From contig JAGPCK010000013.1 of the NCBI GenBank assembly GCA_018058135.1, positions 1 through 58,887 on the forward strand: 58,887 nucleotides of DNA, in the 5' to 3' direction. The position numbers were made by a program, and so were the translations under genes. Each line of letters opens with the position of its first letter. Position 1 is the first letter of the stretch. The stretch comes from Bacteroidia bacterium (GTDB taxonomy: Bacteria > Bacteroidota > Bacteroidia > UKL13-3). The notes beneath the pieces are model-generated. The model saw nothing but the letters and a program-made list of their open reading frames with translations, had not been told where the DNA came from and searched no databases. Below, piece by piece: positions 58,881 to 58,887 of this stretch.

Positions 58881-58887
58881 CGCTAAC
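58881..58887. repeat. partial second attC-like end at the window edge
   Basis: The window ends with CGCTAAC, the same terminus and orientation that opens the palindrome at 56571. It may be the first bases of the next cassette-flanking element, but only seven bases are visible. Confidence 0.35.

Noticed and set aside
1..58887. tRNA, rRNA or complete prophage
   Set aside because: No cloverleaf, rRNA signature or phage structural genes were seen in any intergenic region.

Overview
The window is a chromosomal segment of a member of the Bacteroidota, probably an environmental Chitinophagales or Sphingobacteriales-like lineage; the exact order cannot be fixed from sequence alone. The evidence is type IX secretion (T9SS) C-terminal sorting tails on four proteins, two PorE-like OmpA proteins, a type III glutamine synthetase, HmuY/TonB-type uptake genes, and TAnnTTTG promoter elements in place of Shine-Dalgarno-led starts. 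Most of the window is a dense, ordinary chromosome backbone. No rRNA, tRNA or CRISPR was seen.

Layout. 1-3.2 kb: end of an Nfu Fe-S scaffold gene, an acyl-lipid desaturase, rlmN and a small membrane protein. 3.2-8.0 kb: a MORN-repeat protein and two PorE-like envelope proteins. 8.1-15.9 kb: glutamine synthetase III, a secreted CxxCH protein, an inositol-phosphatase family enzyme, an unknown GNAT-like protein and Lnt. 16-22.4 kb: a porin-like protein with ten calcium-binding repeats and an OmpA domain, its lipoprotein partner, and a DUF255 thioredoxin-like protein. 22.5-27.1 kb: a three-gene HmuY-like / TonB receptor / HmuY-like lipoprotein operon, a likely heme or metal-complex uptake unit. 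27.1-28.0 kb: an AT-rich DUF2971 gene bracketed by inverted repeats, which looks inserted. 28.0-41.7 kb: housekeeping and regulatory genes (Spx-like, DUF72, acyl-ACP desaturase, TPR histidine kinase, TcdA, aldose epimerase, EamA transporter, class III aminotransferase, flippase, and an ECF sigma/anti-sigma/Spy-like operon). 41.8-48.9 kb: SNF2 helicase, dapF behind a second sigma/anti-sigma-like pair, and an HtrA protease. 48.9-51.0 kb: a small accessory islet (HNH endonuclease, a Cys-rich protein, a PUD-like protein, several hairpins). 51.0-55.0 kb: a second CxxCH/T9SS protein, an AraC regulator, a predicted methyltransferase, and a PadR plus GldL-like pair. 55.0-58.9 kb: a frameshifted YcxB-like gene, a lipoprotein and, at the end, an AT-rich two-gene module.

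The most unusual part is the right end. A class A beta-lactamase fused to an alpha/beta hydrolase, together with an AhpD-like gene, lies between a long bulged palindrome with integron attC-like architecture (56571-56699) and a second copy of its GCTAAC terminus at the very end of the window. This looks like a mobile gene cassette. Other signals worth checking are the IR-bracketed DUF2971 gene, a family of near-perfect intergenic palindromes with 3-nt loops, several genes whose -7 promoter element sits 4-7 nt from the start codon (predicted leaderless mRNAs), and the double-HmuY operon.
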